In this document: piece by piece, positions 54,550-63,269 of the stretch
How the letters are laid out: every line of letters begins with the position of its first letter
Numbering within the stretch: position 1 is the first letter of the stretch
Origin: Xenorhabdus thuongxuanensis
GTDB lineage: Bacteria; Pseudomonadota; Gammaproteobacteria; Enterobacterales; Enterobacteriaceae
Length of the DNA: 64,000 nucleotides
Assembly (NCBI RefSeq): GCF_001908095.1
Contig: NZ_MKGR01000008.1
Span: forward strand, 62,001-126,000
Reading direction: 5' to 3'
Notes under the pieces: model-generated
Seen by the model: the letters and a program-made list of their open reading frames with translations, nothing else
Database searches by the model: none
Told to the model about the DNA's origin: nothing
Position numbers and translations under genes: made by a program

Positions 54550-54573
54550 TTGTTCCAGCAATGGCTGGAACAA
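54550..54573 (-). terminator. Hairpin between fliK and fliL
   Basis: TTGTTCCAGC-AATG-GCTGGAACAA is a perfect 10-bp stem with a four-base loop, about 95 bases after the fliK stop. No T-run follows. It may separate the fliFGHIJK and fliLMNOPQR transcripts. Confidence 0.55.
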
Positions 54574-54667
54574 ACGGGGAAAAAACTATTAACTCATACG
54601 TTTGTTATCGACCGTTTTCGTTTTATTCCAATGCTTCACGAAATTAGGCTCATGTTTAGGTGGATAA

Positions 54668-56308
54668 TTAGGCAAAAGTATCAATACCTCCTCGGATAGG
54701 GGTAATTTGTTGAGGTGTTACCCTAATGGCTGATGCATGAGCAGGCGTGATCCCTGTTGCAGCCGCTAAATCAGGCTCTTGAGTTTCTGCATGGGAATTA
54801 GCATTACTATTCGAGTTATTGGCATGGTTATCAGCAAAATACGCGTGTTGTCCATTACCTTGGGTATCACTGTTGACGCTGCTTTGCGCTAATTGAATGC
54901 CATTTTCAGCCAGCGCGTGGCGTAATCCTGGCAATGCAGCTTCCAGAGCCGCACGAACATTTTGATGGGCGGAAACAAAATGCAATTGTGCCTGATTGTC
55001 TTCAACGCTCATGCGGATGTGTAGAGCTCCCAGTTCTTGAGGATGTAAGCGAAGCTCTGCCTGTTGCAGACCATTACGGTTAAAGAACAGAACATGTTGA
55101 TTGAGCTGTTGCTGCCACTCTTCGCTGCCAAGATGAGCATTCAATAAAGGTGTAGTGAAAGGTGTAGTGAAAGGTGTAGTGGTACTGTTAAGCTGAAATT
55201 GTCCCGTTGTGTGTTGTCCGGCTGAAAGCAGAGGAGGGGGTGCTAATACCGTCGGTGAGTCGATAGAAGCTGTTTCTACTGCCGAGGATGTCAATGCAGG
55301 AGCTGCTTGTATTGCCATCTGGGGCAGATTTGGATCTTTACTATTGCCTGAAACTGTCTCTATGGGAAGAGTATTGCCAGACTCAGTTTTATTATTGGTG
55401 GCAGGGTTATTGGTAGCTAATTTAAGTTGTCCGGCAAGCGGCGTTAATTCAGATTGAAGACTGGAGAAACCTTCAGCCTTATTGTTCAGAGGGATTTCCT
55501 GTTTAGCAGAAAGTTGAATGTTTTTATCTTGCTCACCCACTTTAGGAGATTGTTCAGTAAGATTGATGTCAGTTAATTTGTTATTCTTGGCACTGTTATC
55601 CAATAGGGTGATAGCAGTGCTGTTTTCGCTATCCAGCCATTCATTTTTCAACAATAGATTTTCTAACGATGAATTTTTCATCAACTCAGGTGAATTTTCA
55701 GGAAGAACAGCGGAATTTATATGGGGGGTAAGCAGCCCAGCAAGCTGGATTGGCATTGCTGCACTTAATGCTTCGACAGATAAGAGATCTTCATTGTTCA
55801 ATACAGCAAATTTTGGTGATGAATTTTGCAGTAATGCATTTTTTGACGATGTATTATCTATCAACTCAGGCGAGTTTTCAGGCAGAACAGCGGAATTTGT
55901 ATGAGGATTAAGTAATCCAACTTGCTGGATCGGTATCTCTGCACTTAATACTTTATTTGGTAAGAGATCCTCATTGTTCAATACAGCAAATTCAATACTG
56001 TTTTCTTGCGGGGTTGTTGCTATCTGTGGTTCATTCTTGACCACATTCTTGACCACATTGTTATCTGACATTATTGCCAACTGCGACCAACCGCTTTCTG
56101 CTGTTTCATCAGAAGTGGATTTTTCCTCTTTCAGGCTATTTTTATCTGCCTGAATAGTGTGCTTCCGCATAGAGACTGTTTCTGCGTCGAGGAGTTGCCC
56201 AAATTGAGAAGAATGGTTACCGATTCTAGCCTTATTCAAAGTCGGTTGACTTTTATCTGTACCTTTGTCTGTGAATTTTAAATCAGTAGGCAAAAGAGTG
56301 AGACTCAT
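54668..56308 (-). CDS. fliK: Flagellar hook-length control protein FliK
   Basis: FliK measures hook length and triggers the FlhB specificity switch. The C-terminal domain is clear, with [17 protein letters not shown] and [23 protein letters not shown] (about residues 420-490). The N-terminal ruler is poorly conserved and long: 546 residues against 375 in E. coli and 405 in Salmonella. Residues 107-166 and 167-226 form a tandem duplication beginning [10 protein letters not shown], each with [12 protein letters not shown] shorter triple repeat of FTTP lies near 384-397. It overlaps fliJ by four bases (ATGA). In Salmonella, hook length scales with FliK length, so longer hooks are a reasonable inference. 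Confidence 0.94.
   Translation of the reverse strand: MSLTLLPTDLKFTDKGTDKSQPTLNKARIGNHSSQFGQLLDAETVSMRKHTIQADKNSLKEEKSTSDETAESGWSQLAIMSDNNVVKNVVKNEPQIATTPQENSIEFAVLNNEDLLPNKVLSAEIPIQQVGLLNPHTNSAVLPENSPELIDNTSSKNALLQNSSPKFAVLNNEDLLSVEALSAAMPIQLAGLLTPHINSAVLPENSPELMKNSSLENLLLKNEWLDSENSTAITLLDNSAKNNKLTDINLTEQSPKVGEQDKNIQLSAKQEIPLNNKAEGFSSLQSELTPLAGQLKLATNNPATNNKTESGNTLPIETVSGNSKDPNLPQMAIQAAPALTSSAVETASIDSPTVLAPPPLLSAGQHTTGQFQLNSTTTPFTTPFTTPLLNAHLGSEEWQQQLNQHVLFFNRNGLQQAELRLHPQELGALHIRMSVEDNQAQLHFVSAHQNVRAALEAALPGLRHALAENGIQLAQSSVNSDTQGNGQHAYFADNHANNSNSNANSHAETQEPDLAAATGITPAHASAIRVTPQQITPIRGGIDTFA
55148..55183 (-). repeat. Triple 12-bp tandem repeat in fliK
   Basis: Three perfect copies of AAAGGTGTAGTG (+) encode repeated FTTP in the FliK linker just before the C-terminal domain. 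Copy number could vary by slippage without breaking the frame. Confidence 0.9.
55631..55990 (-). repeat. 180-bp tandem duplication in fliK
   Basis: Two 180-bp units (55811-55990 and 55631-55810) encode residues 107-166 and 167-226 of FliK. Protein identity is high at the beginning ([10 protein letters not shown]) and in the middle ([12 protein letters not shown]) and lower at the ends, so the duplication is not recent. Confidence 0.85.
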
Positions 56309-56751
56309 TGTTTCATTCTCCGTTGTGCACCGCGCTGTGCGTACTCGTCCATTTGTTTTTGCTCCACGCGATTTTGGTGTAACTTCAAATTATGCTCTGC
56401 CCGTTGGTGCAGTGTGTCAAAGGCGTTCAGGCGTTGCTGTTTTTCTTGCCATTGGGACATGGCTTGCTCAAGACGTTTTTTCCATTGGTTGAGCTGTGCT
56501 CTGTGCTGTTCTATTGCCATTTCTAGCGTTTTCATAAACTGCTGGTAATTTTGCCAAGTCGAGCAGGACATACCACTGCTGAGCGTGTCATTCAGACGGG
56601 TGCGATATTCATCCTGATAATTCATTAATGCCGTGAGTTGTTGCTCCATTTGTTGGTGACTTTGTCGAATCTGTGCAAGTTGGGATGCTGCTTTTTCTGC
56701 CGCATCCCGGGCAAGTTCACGCAGGGTCATGAGAGGGGAGTGTTGTTGCAT
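56305..56751 (-). CDS. fliJ: Flagellar export chaperone FliJ
   Basis: FliJ is the coiled-coil stalk of the export ATPase. The 148-residue, almost entirely helical protein shares with E. coli FliJ (147) the patterns [39 protein letters not shown], and the ending [12 protein letters not shown]. The ATG at 56751 has GAGGAAA upstream and gives [10 protein letters not shown]. It is separated from fliI by 153 bases, unusual for this operon; the gap contains a hairpin and a sigma-28-type promoter. Confidence 0.94.
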   Translation of the reverse strand: MQQHSPLMTLRELARDAAEKAASQLAQIRQSHQQMEQQLTALMNYQDEYRTRLNDTLSSGMSCSTWQNYQQFMKTLEMAIEQHRAQLNQWKKRLEQAMSQWQEKQQRLNAFDTLHQRAEHNLKLHQNRVEQKQMDEYAQRGAQRRMKQ

Positions 56752-56814
56752 GCATTTCCTCGAATTAATCACCAAACAGACATCAGCGTTACTAATGACA
56801 TCAATAGTAAAGTT

Positions 56815-56841
56815 ATATCGGCACCGTATTGATAAATGTTA
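56815..56841 (-). promoter_or_regulatory. Candidate sigma-28 promoter upstream of fliJ
   Basis: On the minus strand, TAACATTT (56841-56834), an 11-base spacer and GCCGATAT (56822-56815) match the FliA consensus at 13 of 16 positions. The -10 is identical to that of the flgM promoter in this window. It lies about 64 bases before the fliJ start. Confidence 0.6.
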
Positions 56842-56842
56842 T

Positions 56843-56875
56843 ATCCCTTAATAAAAGTATTTTTTGGTAAGGGAT
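56843..56875. terminator. Hairpin between fliI and fliJ
   Basis: ATCCCTTA and TAAGGGAT form an 8-bp stem around a 17-base loop. On + a T-run follows; on the coding (minus) strand it lies 30 bases after the fliI stop without a T-run. It may reduce readthrough from fliI into fliJ. Confidence 0.4.
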
Positions 56876-56904
56876 TTTTCGGCTAAGTTCCTATAGGCAA
56901 AATA

Positions 56905-58269
56905 TTATGTTGGTAATAATTGTTGAAGTTGAATGCAGGCCGCATCGTATTCGCTACACTGGTCAATACCTTGTTGCAGGAATTGAGCCATATGAGGATA
57001 AAGCTCAATCGCCCTGTCAAGTAGGGGATCACTGCCTGCTGCATATGCACCAACGTTGATCAAATCTCGGTTGCGTTGGTAACTGGAAAGCAACTGTTTG
57101 AAATGTTGCACTCGCCGATAATGGGTATTATCGATCAACGCAGTCATAGCACGACTGATAGAAGCCTCGATATCAATAGCCGGATAATGACCAGATTCTG
57201 CAAGCGAACGTGATAGCACGATATGACCATCCAGAATGGCTCGCGCAGCATCGGCAATCGGATCTTGCTGGTCATCACCCTCTGTCAGCACGGTGTAAAA
57301 TGCAGTAATGGAACCACCATCACTGACACCATTACCGGCTCTTTCCACCAATGCTGGTAATTTAGCAAATACAGAAGGAGGGTAACCTTTGGTTGCTGGC
57401 GGTTCACCGATAGCCAGTGCAATTTCGCGCTGCGCCATGCTATAACGGGTCAGAGAATCCATGATTAACAAGACATGCTTACCTCTGTCTCGAAAATCTT
57501 CGGCAATGCGCGTTGCATAAGAGGCGCCTTGCATTCTCAGCAAAGGTGAAACGTCGGCGGGAGCGGCAACGACGACAGAGCGTGATAATCCCTCCGTACC
57601 CAAAATGTTTTCGATAAAGTCCTTGACTTCACGACCACGTTCACCAATCAATCCCACAACGATCACATCCGCTTGGGTATAACGAGCCATCATGCCAAGC
57701 AGCACACTTTTTCCGACACCGGAGCCGGCAAATAAACCCATACGTTGCCCACGTCCCACTGTCAGCAGGGCATTGATGGCACGAACACCAACGTCCAATA
57801 CATGGCTGATGGGCGTTCTTTGCAGGGGGTTAAATGGTGTTGTTGTCAAAGGGGCACGATAGCTTGTATCAGGGGCAGGTAAACCATCAAGAGGGCGACC
57901 TGCACCATCCAGAACTCTACCAAGTAATTCGGGTCCCAGAGGCAAGCGGCGTCCGGCTCCTGTATCTTCACCATAAGAACGGGCATAGACCCGGGCGCCT
58001 GGCACAATACCTTCCAATTCTTCTAGTGGCATCAGCAACAGTTTTTCGCCATTGAAACCGACGACTTCACTTTCAACTTCTTCAACCGTGTTGCCATTCT
58101 GGCGTTCTATCAGGCAGGTAGCACCGAGAGGCATATGTAAGCCAGTGGCTTCCAGTATCAGGCCTGTGGCGCGGGTCAAACGTCCATAGCGACGTACTTT
58201 TGGTGTTTTTTCCAGGCGCTTTTCTAATGAATCCAAAGTTGTCAGCCAGCGGCCAAGTCTTGCCGTCAT
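56905..58269 (-). CDS. fliI: Flagellum-specific ATPase FliI
   Basis: FliI is the hexameric ATPase of the flagellar export apparatus, related to the F1 beta subunit. The 454-residue protein has Walker A AGSGVGKS (181-188), [13 protein letters not shown], and Walker [11 protein letters not shown]. The ATG at 58269 overlaps the fliH stop (TGATG) and gives MTARLGRWL as in E. coli (457 residues); the frame is open slightly upstream. Confidence 0.97.
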   Translation of the reverse strand: MTARLGRWLTTLDSLEKRLEKTPKVRRYGRLTRATGLILEATGLHMPLGATCLIERQNGNTVEEVESEVVGFNGEKLLLMPLEELEGIVPGARVYARSYGEDTGAGRRLPLGPELLGRVLDGAGRPLDGLPAPDTSYRAPLTTTPFNPLQRTPISHVLDVGVRAINALLTVGRGQRMGLFAGSGVGKSVLLGMMARYTQADVIVVGLIGERGREVKDFIENILGTEGLSRSVVVAAPADVSPLLRMQGASYATRIAEDFRDRGKHVLLIMDSLTRYSMAQREIALAIGEPPATKGYPPSVFAKLPALVERAGNGVSDGGSITAFYTVLTEGDDQQDPIADAARAILDGHIVLSRSLAESGHYPAIDIEASISRAMTALIDNTHYRRVQHFKQLLSSYQRNRDLINVGAYAAGSDPLLDRAIELYPHMAQFLQQGIDQCSEYDAACIQLQQLLPT

Positions 58270-58973
58270 CACAGTTCCCCCGGTGCTGCCAGACGGCACA
58301 TTTCATGCCAGCGGGTTGCTAAACTGGCATCCATATCTCCTTCATCGGTGCTGATTTTACAGCCACCTGGATGCAGTTTGTTATCTGCAACCAGGCGCCA
58401 GCCGTGCAGCGCTAAAACTTCTCCCAGTTGTTGCTCAATCTGAGGAATATTCTGTGGATGGACACGCAATTGGGGTTTGCCGCTGAACATAGGTTCTTGC
58501 TGGATAAATTCGCGGATTTGATTCAGCAGGGCAGTACCATCACAAACTACAGGCTGCCCCAAAATATGATGGGTAGCAGTTAATGCAAGTTGCATCAGGC
58601 GGGAAGCAATAACGGTATCCAATCCATCCAATGAATGGCTAAAATCCGTTAGCAAGGCTTTCCACTGATCAATAATAATTTGCTGCTGTTGTGTAGTTTC
58701 TTGCAAACCTTGTTCCAGCCCTGCTTGTCGGCCTTCCTGAACCCCTTGTTCATAGCCTTGAATCTGGCCTTCTGCAAAGCCCTGAACATGACCAGATTGA
58801 CGAGCCTGCTCTTTTAGCTCGTCCAGTATTCTTGCTTGTTCCAGTAGCCGATCCTGTTCGCTTGGCGCCTGCTCCTCGTCTATTGGTTCCAGTTTTGCCT
58901 GCAAAGTTTCCCACTGAGTCAGTTCGCCTGGCTGCCACGGCCGCCAGTTTCCATTATTCGACTTATCAGACAT
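58269..58973 (-). CDS. fliH: Flagellar export ATPase regulator FliH
   Basis: FliH binds FliI and links it to the C-ring protein FliN. The 234-residue protein has the typical N-terminal WRPWQPGEL and a glycine-repeat helix ([19 protein letters not shown]) with GxxxG spacing. A C-terminal globular domain follows, with LRVHPQNI and [15 protein letters not shown]. The ATG at 58973 overlaps the fliG stop by eight bases. Confidence 0.96.
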   Translation of the reverse strand: MSDKSNNGNWRPWQPGELTQWETLQAKLEPIDEEQAPSEQDRLLEQARILDELKEQARQSGHVQGFAEGQIQGYEQGVQEGRQAGLEQGLQETTQQQQIIIDQWKALLTDFSHSLDGLDTVIASRLMQLALTATHHILGQPVVCDGTALLNQIREFIQQEPMFSGKPQLRVHPQNIPQIEQQLGEVLALHGWRLVADNKLHPGGCKISTDEGDMDASLATRWHEMCRLAAPGEL

Positions 58974-59958
58974 AGGTATCGTCACCACCATTTAGGATCA
59001 TTTCGCCACTTTCTGCCAGACGACGAACAACAAGCAGAATGGTTTTCTGTTCGGCTTCCACTTGAGACATCCGTACAGGGCCTCGGTTTGCCAAATCATC
59101 GCGCATGATTTCAGCAGCACGCTGCGACATATTGTTGAGGAAGTGGTCGCGCAATGCCTGATCGCAACCTTTCAATGCCACAAGCAAGGAGTCGGTGGAA
59201 ATCTCCTGCAACAAACGCTGGATACTGCGATCGTCCACGTTGATAAGATTTTCGAACAGGAACATTTCATCAATGATTTTCTGCGCCAGTTCGTTATCGT
59301 AGGAACGAACTGCTTCAATGACACCTTCTTCTTGCTGACTTTTCATCAAATTGATGATTTCTGCCGCAGTACGAATACCCCCCATCTTGCTGCGCTTCAG
59401 GTTCTGACCATCCAGCAAGTTATTCAGTACTTCTGTTAATTCTGCCAATGCGGATGGTTGTACACCACCAAAGGTGGCTATACGCAGCATGACATCGTTA
59501 CGCAGGCGATCATCAAACAAGGCAAGAATATCGGCAGCCTGACCACGGTTCAGGTGAACCAAAATGGTGGCAATGATCTGCGGATGTTCACCACGGATCA
59601 TATCAGCTGCCATTTGTGGCTCCATAAAGTTGAGGGTTTCAATGCCCGTCGTGGTATCACGGGACTCAAAAATATCCTCAAGCAGGCTAGAAGCCCGTTC
59701 TTCACCTAATGCTTTGATCAGTACATTGCGCAGATAGTCGTTAGCGTTGATGCTGAGGGCAGCATATTGCTCCGCATCTTCTTCAAACTCTGCCAGTACT
59801 TCAACTAGTTGTTGATTGGAGACTTGTTTCATCCCTGCCATCGCAATACTCAGTTGTTGTACTTCTCGGGAATTCAGGTGTTTAAACACCTCGGCCGCCT
59901 GATCTTCTCCCAGGCTCATTAACATGACGGCACTTCTTTCTGTTCCGGTCAGGCTCAT
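58966..59958 (-). CDS. fliG: Flagellar motor switch protein FliG
   Basis: FliG is the C-ring subunit that contacts MotA and FliF and generates torque. The 330-residue protein (331 in E. coli) has the N-terminal [23 protein letters not shown], the middle [13 protein letters not shown], and the C-terminal torque helix with [20 protein letters not shown]. It overlaps fliF by four bases. Confidence 0.97.
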   Translation of the reverse strand: MSLTGTERSAVMLMSLGEDQAAEVFKHLNSREVQQLSIAMAGMKQVSNQQLVEVLAEFEEDAEQYAALSINANDYLRNVLIKALGEERASSLLEDIFESRDTTTGIETLNFMEPQMAADMIRGEHPQIIATILVHLNRGQAADILALFDDRLRNDVMLRIATFGGVQPSALAELTEVLNNLLDGQNLKRSKMGGIRTAAEIINLMKSQQEEGVIEAVRSYDNELAQKIIDEMFLFENLINVDDRSIQRLLQEISTDSLLVALKGCDQALRDHFLNNMSQRAAEIMRDDLANRGPVRMSQVEAEQKTILLVVRRLAESGEMILNGGDDTYV

Positions 59959-61682
59959 TGTTCGTTACTCATCCATTGACGGATCACCAGCGCGACGACG
60001 CGAGGATCTTTTTCTGCAAGTTCACGGAGACGCTGGCTTTGGAGCTCAACATTGACACGTTGGCGAGCTAGGTTACGACGCATTTTTTCGTCTAATTCAG
60101 TATTGGTTTCTATTTTTTTCTGTTTCAGTTGGTTCTTTTGTGCTTCCAGGGCAACTTTTTCTGCCGCACGTTTTTTGGCGATTTGTGGCACGATCATCTT
60201 ACGCCACAGTAACCACACAACCAGTACCAACAACAACCAACGGCTTGCTTCCAACAATTTCTCTAATAAGACAGGATTCTGCCAGACTGGCAAAGGTTCT
60301 ATCACTTCGGCTATATCATTGAATGGTGTGTTAACCACATTTAGGCTATCACCACGCTCAGTAGAGAAACCCATTGCTTCACGGGTTAATGCTTCGATTT
60401 GTGATAGCTGTTCTGGTGTCAGGGCTTGTGTTTCAGGGCCATTTTTTCCCTGAGCGGTGGTATAATTGACCACAACAGCAACTGAAAGACGTTCCACCAT
60501 ACCAGCCTGCAATTGTGTATGACGAATAGTGCGATCCACTTCATAGTTAATGGTTTCGTCATAACGGTTATTGTGGTTGTCACTTAATATGCGCTCGTAG
60601 CTATTGTTTCTGTTAGCGTTATTGCGCTGTTGAGCAGATTTTTCATTACCTTTTTCGTCACCGTTGTCTTTGGTATTTTTGTTTGGCTTTTCAATTGGTG
60701 CACTTGGCGCGGCACTTGGTTGATTTGATAATGCACCTGGCACTCCACCTACCAATGGTCCACCACTTTGTTCGCTGGTACTGTTCTGTTTGGAACGGAC
60801 AGCAGCCTGGTTCGGGGGTTGGTTAGGTTTATATTCTTCTGCTGTTTCTTCGCGACGGGAGAAATCAATTTGTGCGGTTACCTGTGCATGCACGTTACCA
60901 CGGCCAACTACAGGCGCCAGGATGGTTTCAATCCGATGTTGGAAACGATTTTCTACTTCCTGTGTATATTTCAACTGAGTGGTATTTAAATCACGGCCAG
61001 TGGCATCGCTTTGTGTTAACAGGCGTCCAGATTGATCAACAATCGTGACATTGCTGGCGGGCAAGCCGGCAACACTGCTTGAAATCATATGCACAATAGC
61101 ATTGATTTGTCCTTCATCCAGCACTCGGCCTTGCAGTAATCCTACTGTTACTGAGGCTGATGGTGATTTTTGTTCACGAACGAACAGAGAAGGTTTAGGC
61201 AGAGCCAAGTGGACACGGGCACTTTGGACTGGGCCCAGTGATTCCACGGTGCGTGCCAATTCACCTTCCAGAGCGCGCTGATAATTTACCTGTTCACTGA
61301 ACTGGCTGATACCGAATTTTTCTTTATCCAATAGTTCGAAACCCGCAGCTCCCCCTTTGGGCAACCCTTGCTGTGCCAGTTTCAGGCGAATCTCATGTAC
61401 TTTATCGGCAGGGATCATGAGTGCTGCGCCATTTTCGGCAAAACGGTAAGGGATATTCATTTGGGTTAATTGCGTAACGATCTCGCCACCATCCTTATCG
61501 CTCAAATTGCTGTAAAGCACCCGGTAGTCGGGGCTGCGCAACCAGAGAAATAGGGCGATGACGATAGCAATGGCAGCGGAGCCAGCAACTAATAACGGAA
61601 CTTTTGGATCAGCTTTTATCCTGCTGATGATAGCGTTGAATCCTTTATTTTGGTTTTCAACGTCGGTTGTTGCTGCACTCAT
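59955..61682 (-). CDS. fliF: Flagellar MS-ring protein FliF
   Basis: FliF forms the MS ring in the inner membrane, the base on which the motor assembles. The 575-residue protein has a membrane helix near 33-52 and ring-building motifs including [17 protein letters not shown] and the [20 protein letters not shown] region. A low-complexity Pro/Asn/Lys linker near 305-365 is longer than in E. coli (552 total). A second helix lies near 468-485, and a C-terminal FliG-binding tail follows. It begins fliFGHIJK. Confidence 0.97.
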   Translation of the reverse strand: MSAATTDVENQNKGFNAIISRIKADPKVPLLVAGSAAIAIVIALFLWLRSPDYRVLYSNLSDKDGGEIVTQLTQMNIPYRFAENGAALMIPADKVHEIRLKLAQQGLPKGGAAGFELLDKEKFGISQFSEQVNYQRALEGELARTVESLGPVQSARVHLALPKPSLFVREQKSPSASVTVGLLQGRVLDEGQINAIVHMISSSVAGLPASNVTIVDQSGRLLTQSDATGRDLNTTQLKYTQEVENRFQHRIETILAPVVGRGNVHAQVTAQIDFSRREETAEEYKPNQPPNQAAVRSKQNSTSEQSGGPLVGGVPGALSNQPSAAPSAPIEKPNKNTKDNGDEKGNEKSAQQRNNANRNNSYERILSDNHNNRYDETINYEVDRTIRHTQLQAGMVERLSVAVVVNYTTAQGKNGPETQALTPEQLSQIEALTREAMGFSTERGDSLNVVNTPFNDIAEVIEPLPVWQNPVLLEKLLEASRWLLLVLVVWLLWRKMIVPQIAKKRAAEKVALEAQKNQLKQKKIETNTELDEKMRRNLARQRVNVELQSQRLRELAEKDPRVVALVIRQWMSNEQ

Positions 61683-61812
61683 AGACGATCCTTGCCTTGC
61701 TGGTCAATATGAATACTAAAAGCGTGGCGTAACAAAACAGACTCCCCATACGCAAGCGAAAAGATTCTTCCTATTATTAATTCCATCATTATTCGCTGTT
61801 CACACCTCTTTT

Positions 61813-61855
61813 AATGGCACAATAAGCTTCGAATTTTTACTTCAATTACCCGCTT
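61813..61855. promoter_or_regulatory. Possible FlhDC operator between fliF and fliE
   Basis: AATGGCACAATAAGCT (61813-61828) is a good half-site; the inverted partner 11 bases on (AAGCGGGTAATTGAAG, 61855-61840) is weak. Its place between divergent fliE and fliF matches class 2 control in enterobacteria. Confidence 0.4.
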
Positions 61856-61921
61856 TAGTTTAGGAAGGCTATGTTACGGTGGCACCACATAATCAATAGG
61901 GTGATTTAACGCGAGGTTTTT

Positions 61922-62233
61922 ATGTCAATTCCGGCAATTGAGGGTGTATTGCAACAGATACAGGCTCAGGCATTACAAGCAGCAAATGTTGCCAAGCCCA
62001 TCCCAGTACAGGGTAGTTTTGCCAGTCAACTGACTGCGGCGGTAGAAAAAATAAACCAAACCCGCTTGAAAGCGACAAAGCAGGCACAAGATTTCACTCT
62101 GGGGGCCCCAGGTGTGGAGTTAAATGATGTCATGGTAAATATGCAAAAATCGAGTATTTCTCTGCAAATGGGGATTCAAGTAAGGAATAAACTGGTTAGC
62201 GCCTATAGTGAAATTATGAATATGCAGGTTTAG
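61922..62233 (+). CDS. fliE: Flagellar MS-ring/rod adaptor FliE
   Basis: FliE joins the MS ring to the rod and is the first exported protein. The 103-residue product (104 in E. coli) starts MSIPAIEGVLQQIQAQ and has the C-terminal ELNDVMVNMQKSSISLQMGIQVRNKLVSAY helix pair in segments typical of the family. It is alone on + at the end of the flagellar locus. An AT-only 16-bp palindrome (62254-62269) follows. Confidence 0.96.
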   Translation: MSIPAIEGVLQQIQAQALQAANVAKPIPVQGSFASQLTAAVEKINQTRLKATKQAQDFTLGAPGVELNDVMVNMQKSSISLQMGIQVRNKLVSAYSEIMNMQV

Positions 62234-62263
62234 ATATTTATCTAATTGATTTTAAATAAATAT

Positions 62264-62605
62264 TTATTTCCCATTAATTACTTGGGGCACATATGGGGCA
62301 ACTGCGAGTCTTTCATTTAATAATTTAATTTGGTCATCGCTATTTTCACTCATCCACGCACCGTAAACACTATGAACCATTTGTGACGAAACATGTCCCA
62401 TTTGAGTTGCGATAAATGAAGGGTTGGCGCCAGCGGAAAGCATCCAGCAGGCGTATGTATGTCGTGTTTGGTAGGATTTTCTGTGTCTGACGCCTGACCT
62501 TTTGATTAGGAAATTCCAGATTTGCCCGAATCCCCCAGGGGAATAGAATTGCGTTCTTAACCCGTTGCTGGCGGTTAGAACCCCGTAAGGGACAAGACAG
62601 GCCAA
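62264..62605 (-). pseudogene. Phage integrase C-terminal fragment
   Basis: The product carries the C-terminal catalytic part of a tyrosine recombinase: YQTRHTYACWMLSAGANP, then ATQMGHVSSQMVHSVYGAWM with the likely nucleophile tyrosine. This pattern is typical of lambdoid prophage integrases of about 380-400 residues. Only about 113 residues remain. The N-terminal arm-binding and core-binding parts are missing; the frame extends only to about 62670 with unrelated sequence before a stop. It ends 31 bases after fliE, so a prophage may once have inserted here. Confidence 0.85.
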
Positions 62606-62625
62606 TATGCAATGATGATGATGGA

Positions 62626-62925
62626 ATGTTGATTTCTCAGGTCGTCGATTCCGTCATGTGCATTGACCAAAAAGCCTACGGTATTTTACTGAGTTACTAC
62701 TCCCACGGTGCCTCGAAACTGGCGATTGCATCTTACTATTACCGAGTTGCAAATCCACGCAAAATGATGACCCGTTCTGGAGGTCGATTTAAAAAACCGT
62801 CTCGCGGTACATGTCGTCGTGAAGTTGATGAGATTTTAAATGCGAGCATCTATCTTTTGTATCAACCTCTACAAAATGCGTTTAATTCACGTAAACGTGT
62901 AGAGAAAATTAAAAAGATTGCATAA
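62626..62925 (+). CDS. Phage antiterminator Q-like protein, probably 5' truncated
   Basis: The 99-residue frame, open upstream to about 62548, includes NDDDGMLISQVVDSV before the ATG and YGILLSYYSHGASKLAIASYYYRV after it. This is reminiscent of DUF1133/antiterminator-Q families of lambdoid phages, with a DDD element, a helix and a helix-turn-helix-like segment. A promoter-like element and a strong terminator follow directly, as after Q in lambdoid phages. The upstream part overlaps the integrase fragment on the other strand, so the 5' end was probably lost at a deletion junction. Family assignment is from recollection. Confidence 0.5.
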   Translation: MLISQVVDSVMCIDQKAYGILLSYYSHGASKLAIASYYYRVANPRKMMTRSGGRFKKPSRGTCRREVDEILNASIYLLYQPLQNAFNSRKRVEKIKKIA

Positions 62926-62931
62926 AACGTG

Positions 62932-62960
62932 TTGACATCAATGAGCAAATGAGCAATACC
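62932..62960 (+). promoter_or_regulatory. Promoter-like element after the Q-like gene
   Basis: A perfect TTGACA (62932-62937) is followed after 17 bases by a weak AATACC. Its place between a Q-like gene and a terminator resembles a lambdoid late promoter region. The weak -10 makes it tentative. Confidence 0.35.
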
Positions 62961-63013
62961 TTCTGATAAGGTTGCCGTAAGTGTTTCTTAGATGGCTTTC
63001 CAGAATTTCCAGA

Positions 63014-63035
63014 CCTCGCTTCGGCGGGGTTTTTT
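63014..63035 (+). terminator. Strong intrinsic terminator
   Basis: CCTCGC-TTCG-GCGGGG (6-bp stem with one G-U pair and a UUCG tetraloop) is followed by six Ts. It is the best-formed intrinsic terminator in the window. Confidence 0.9.
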
Positions 63036-63269
63036 GCTGCCCTTTATTCAATAAAAGTATCCAGAATCAGCAGCAAATTTCAAATTTACACTCCAGCGGA
63101 TTACTCTCTTGATGAATAGACAGATTTTATAATGCATCACCACATATTCATGCGTATTAGCTGTTGTGTGGTTGTATCCCATTGAGATAAAAATTTGCCT
63201 TAAGTAATATCAACCGGCGGTTTAGCAGTAGGATGAAATGACCTTTAACGATAAATAAGTGAGGAAATG

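Larger units (their letters stand above)
62926..63269. other. Non-coding region before the Tad2-like gene
   Basis: These 344 bases hold a promoter-like element, a duplicated ATGAGCAA (62941-62956), and a terminator, described separately. The remainder (63036-63269) shows no gene. Confidence 0.5.

Noticed and set aside
56808..56835. TAAAGTTA...ATTGATAA on the plus strand in the fliI-fliJ gap
   Set aside because: Spacing is 12 and the -10 matches only in GATAA; it would drive antisense transcription. The minus-strand element overlapping it fits better.
62370..62612. 80-residue minus-strand frame overlapping the integrase fragment
   Set aside because: It is a different frame of the same DNA; the catalytic recombinase motifs are in the frame ending at 62264.
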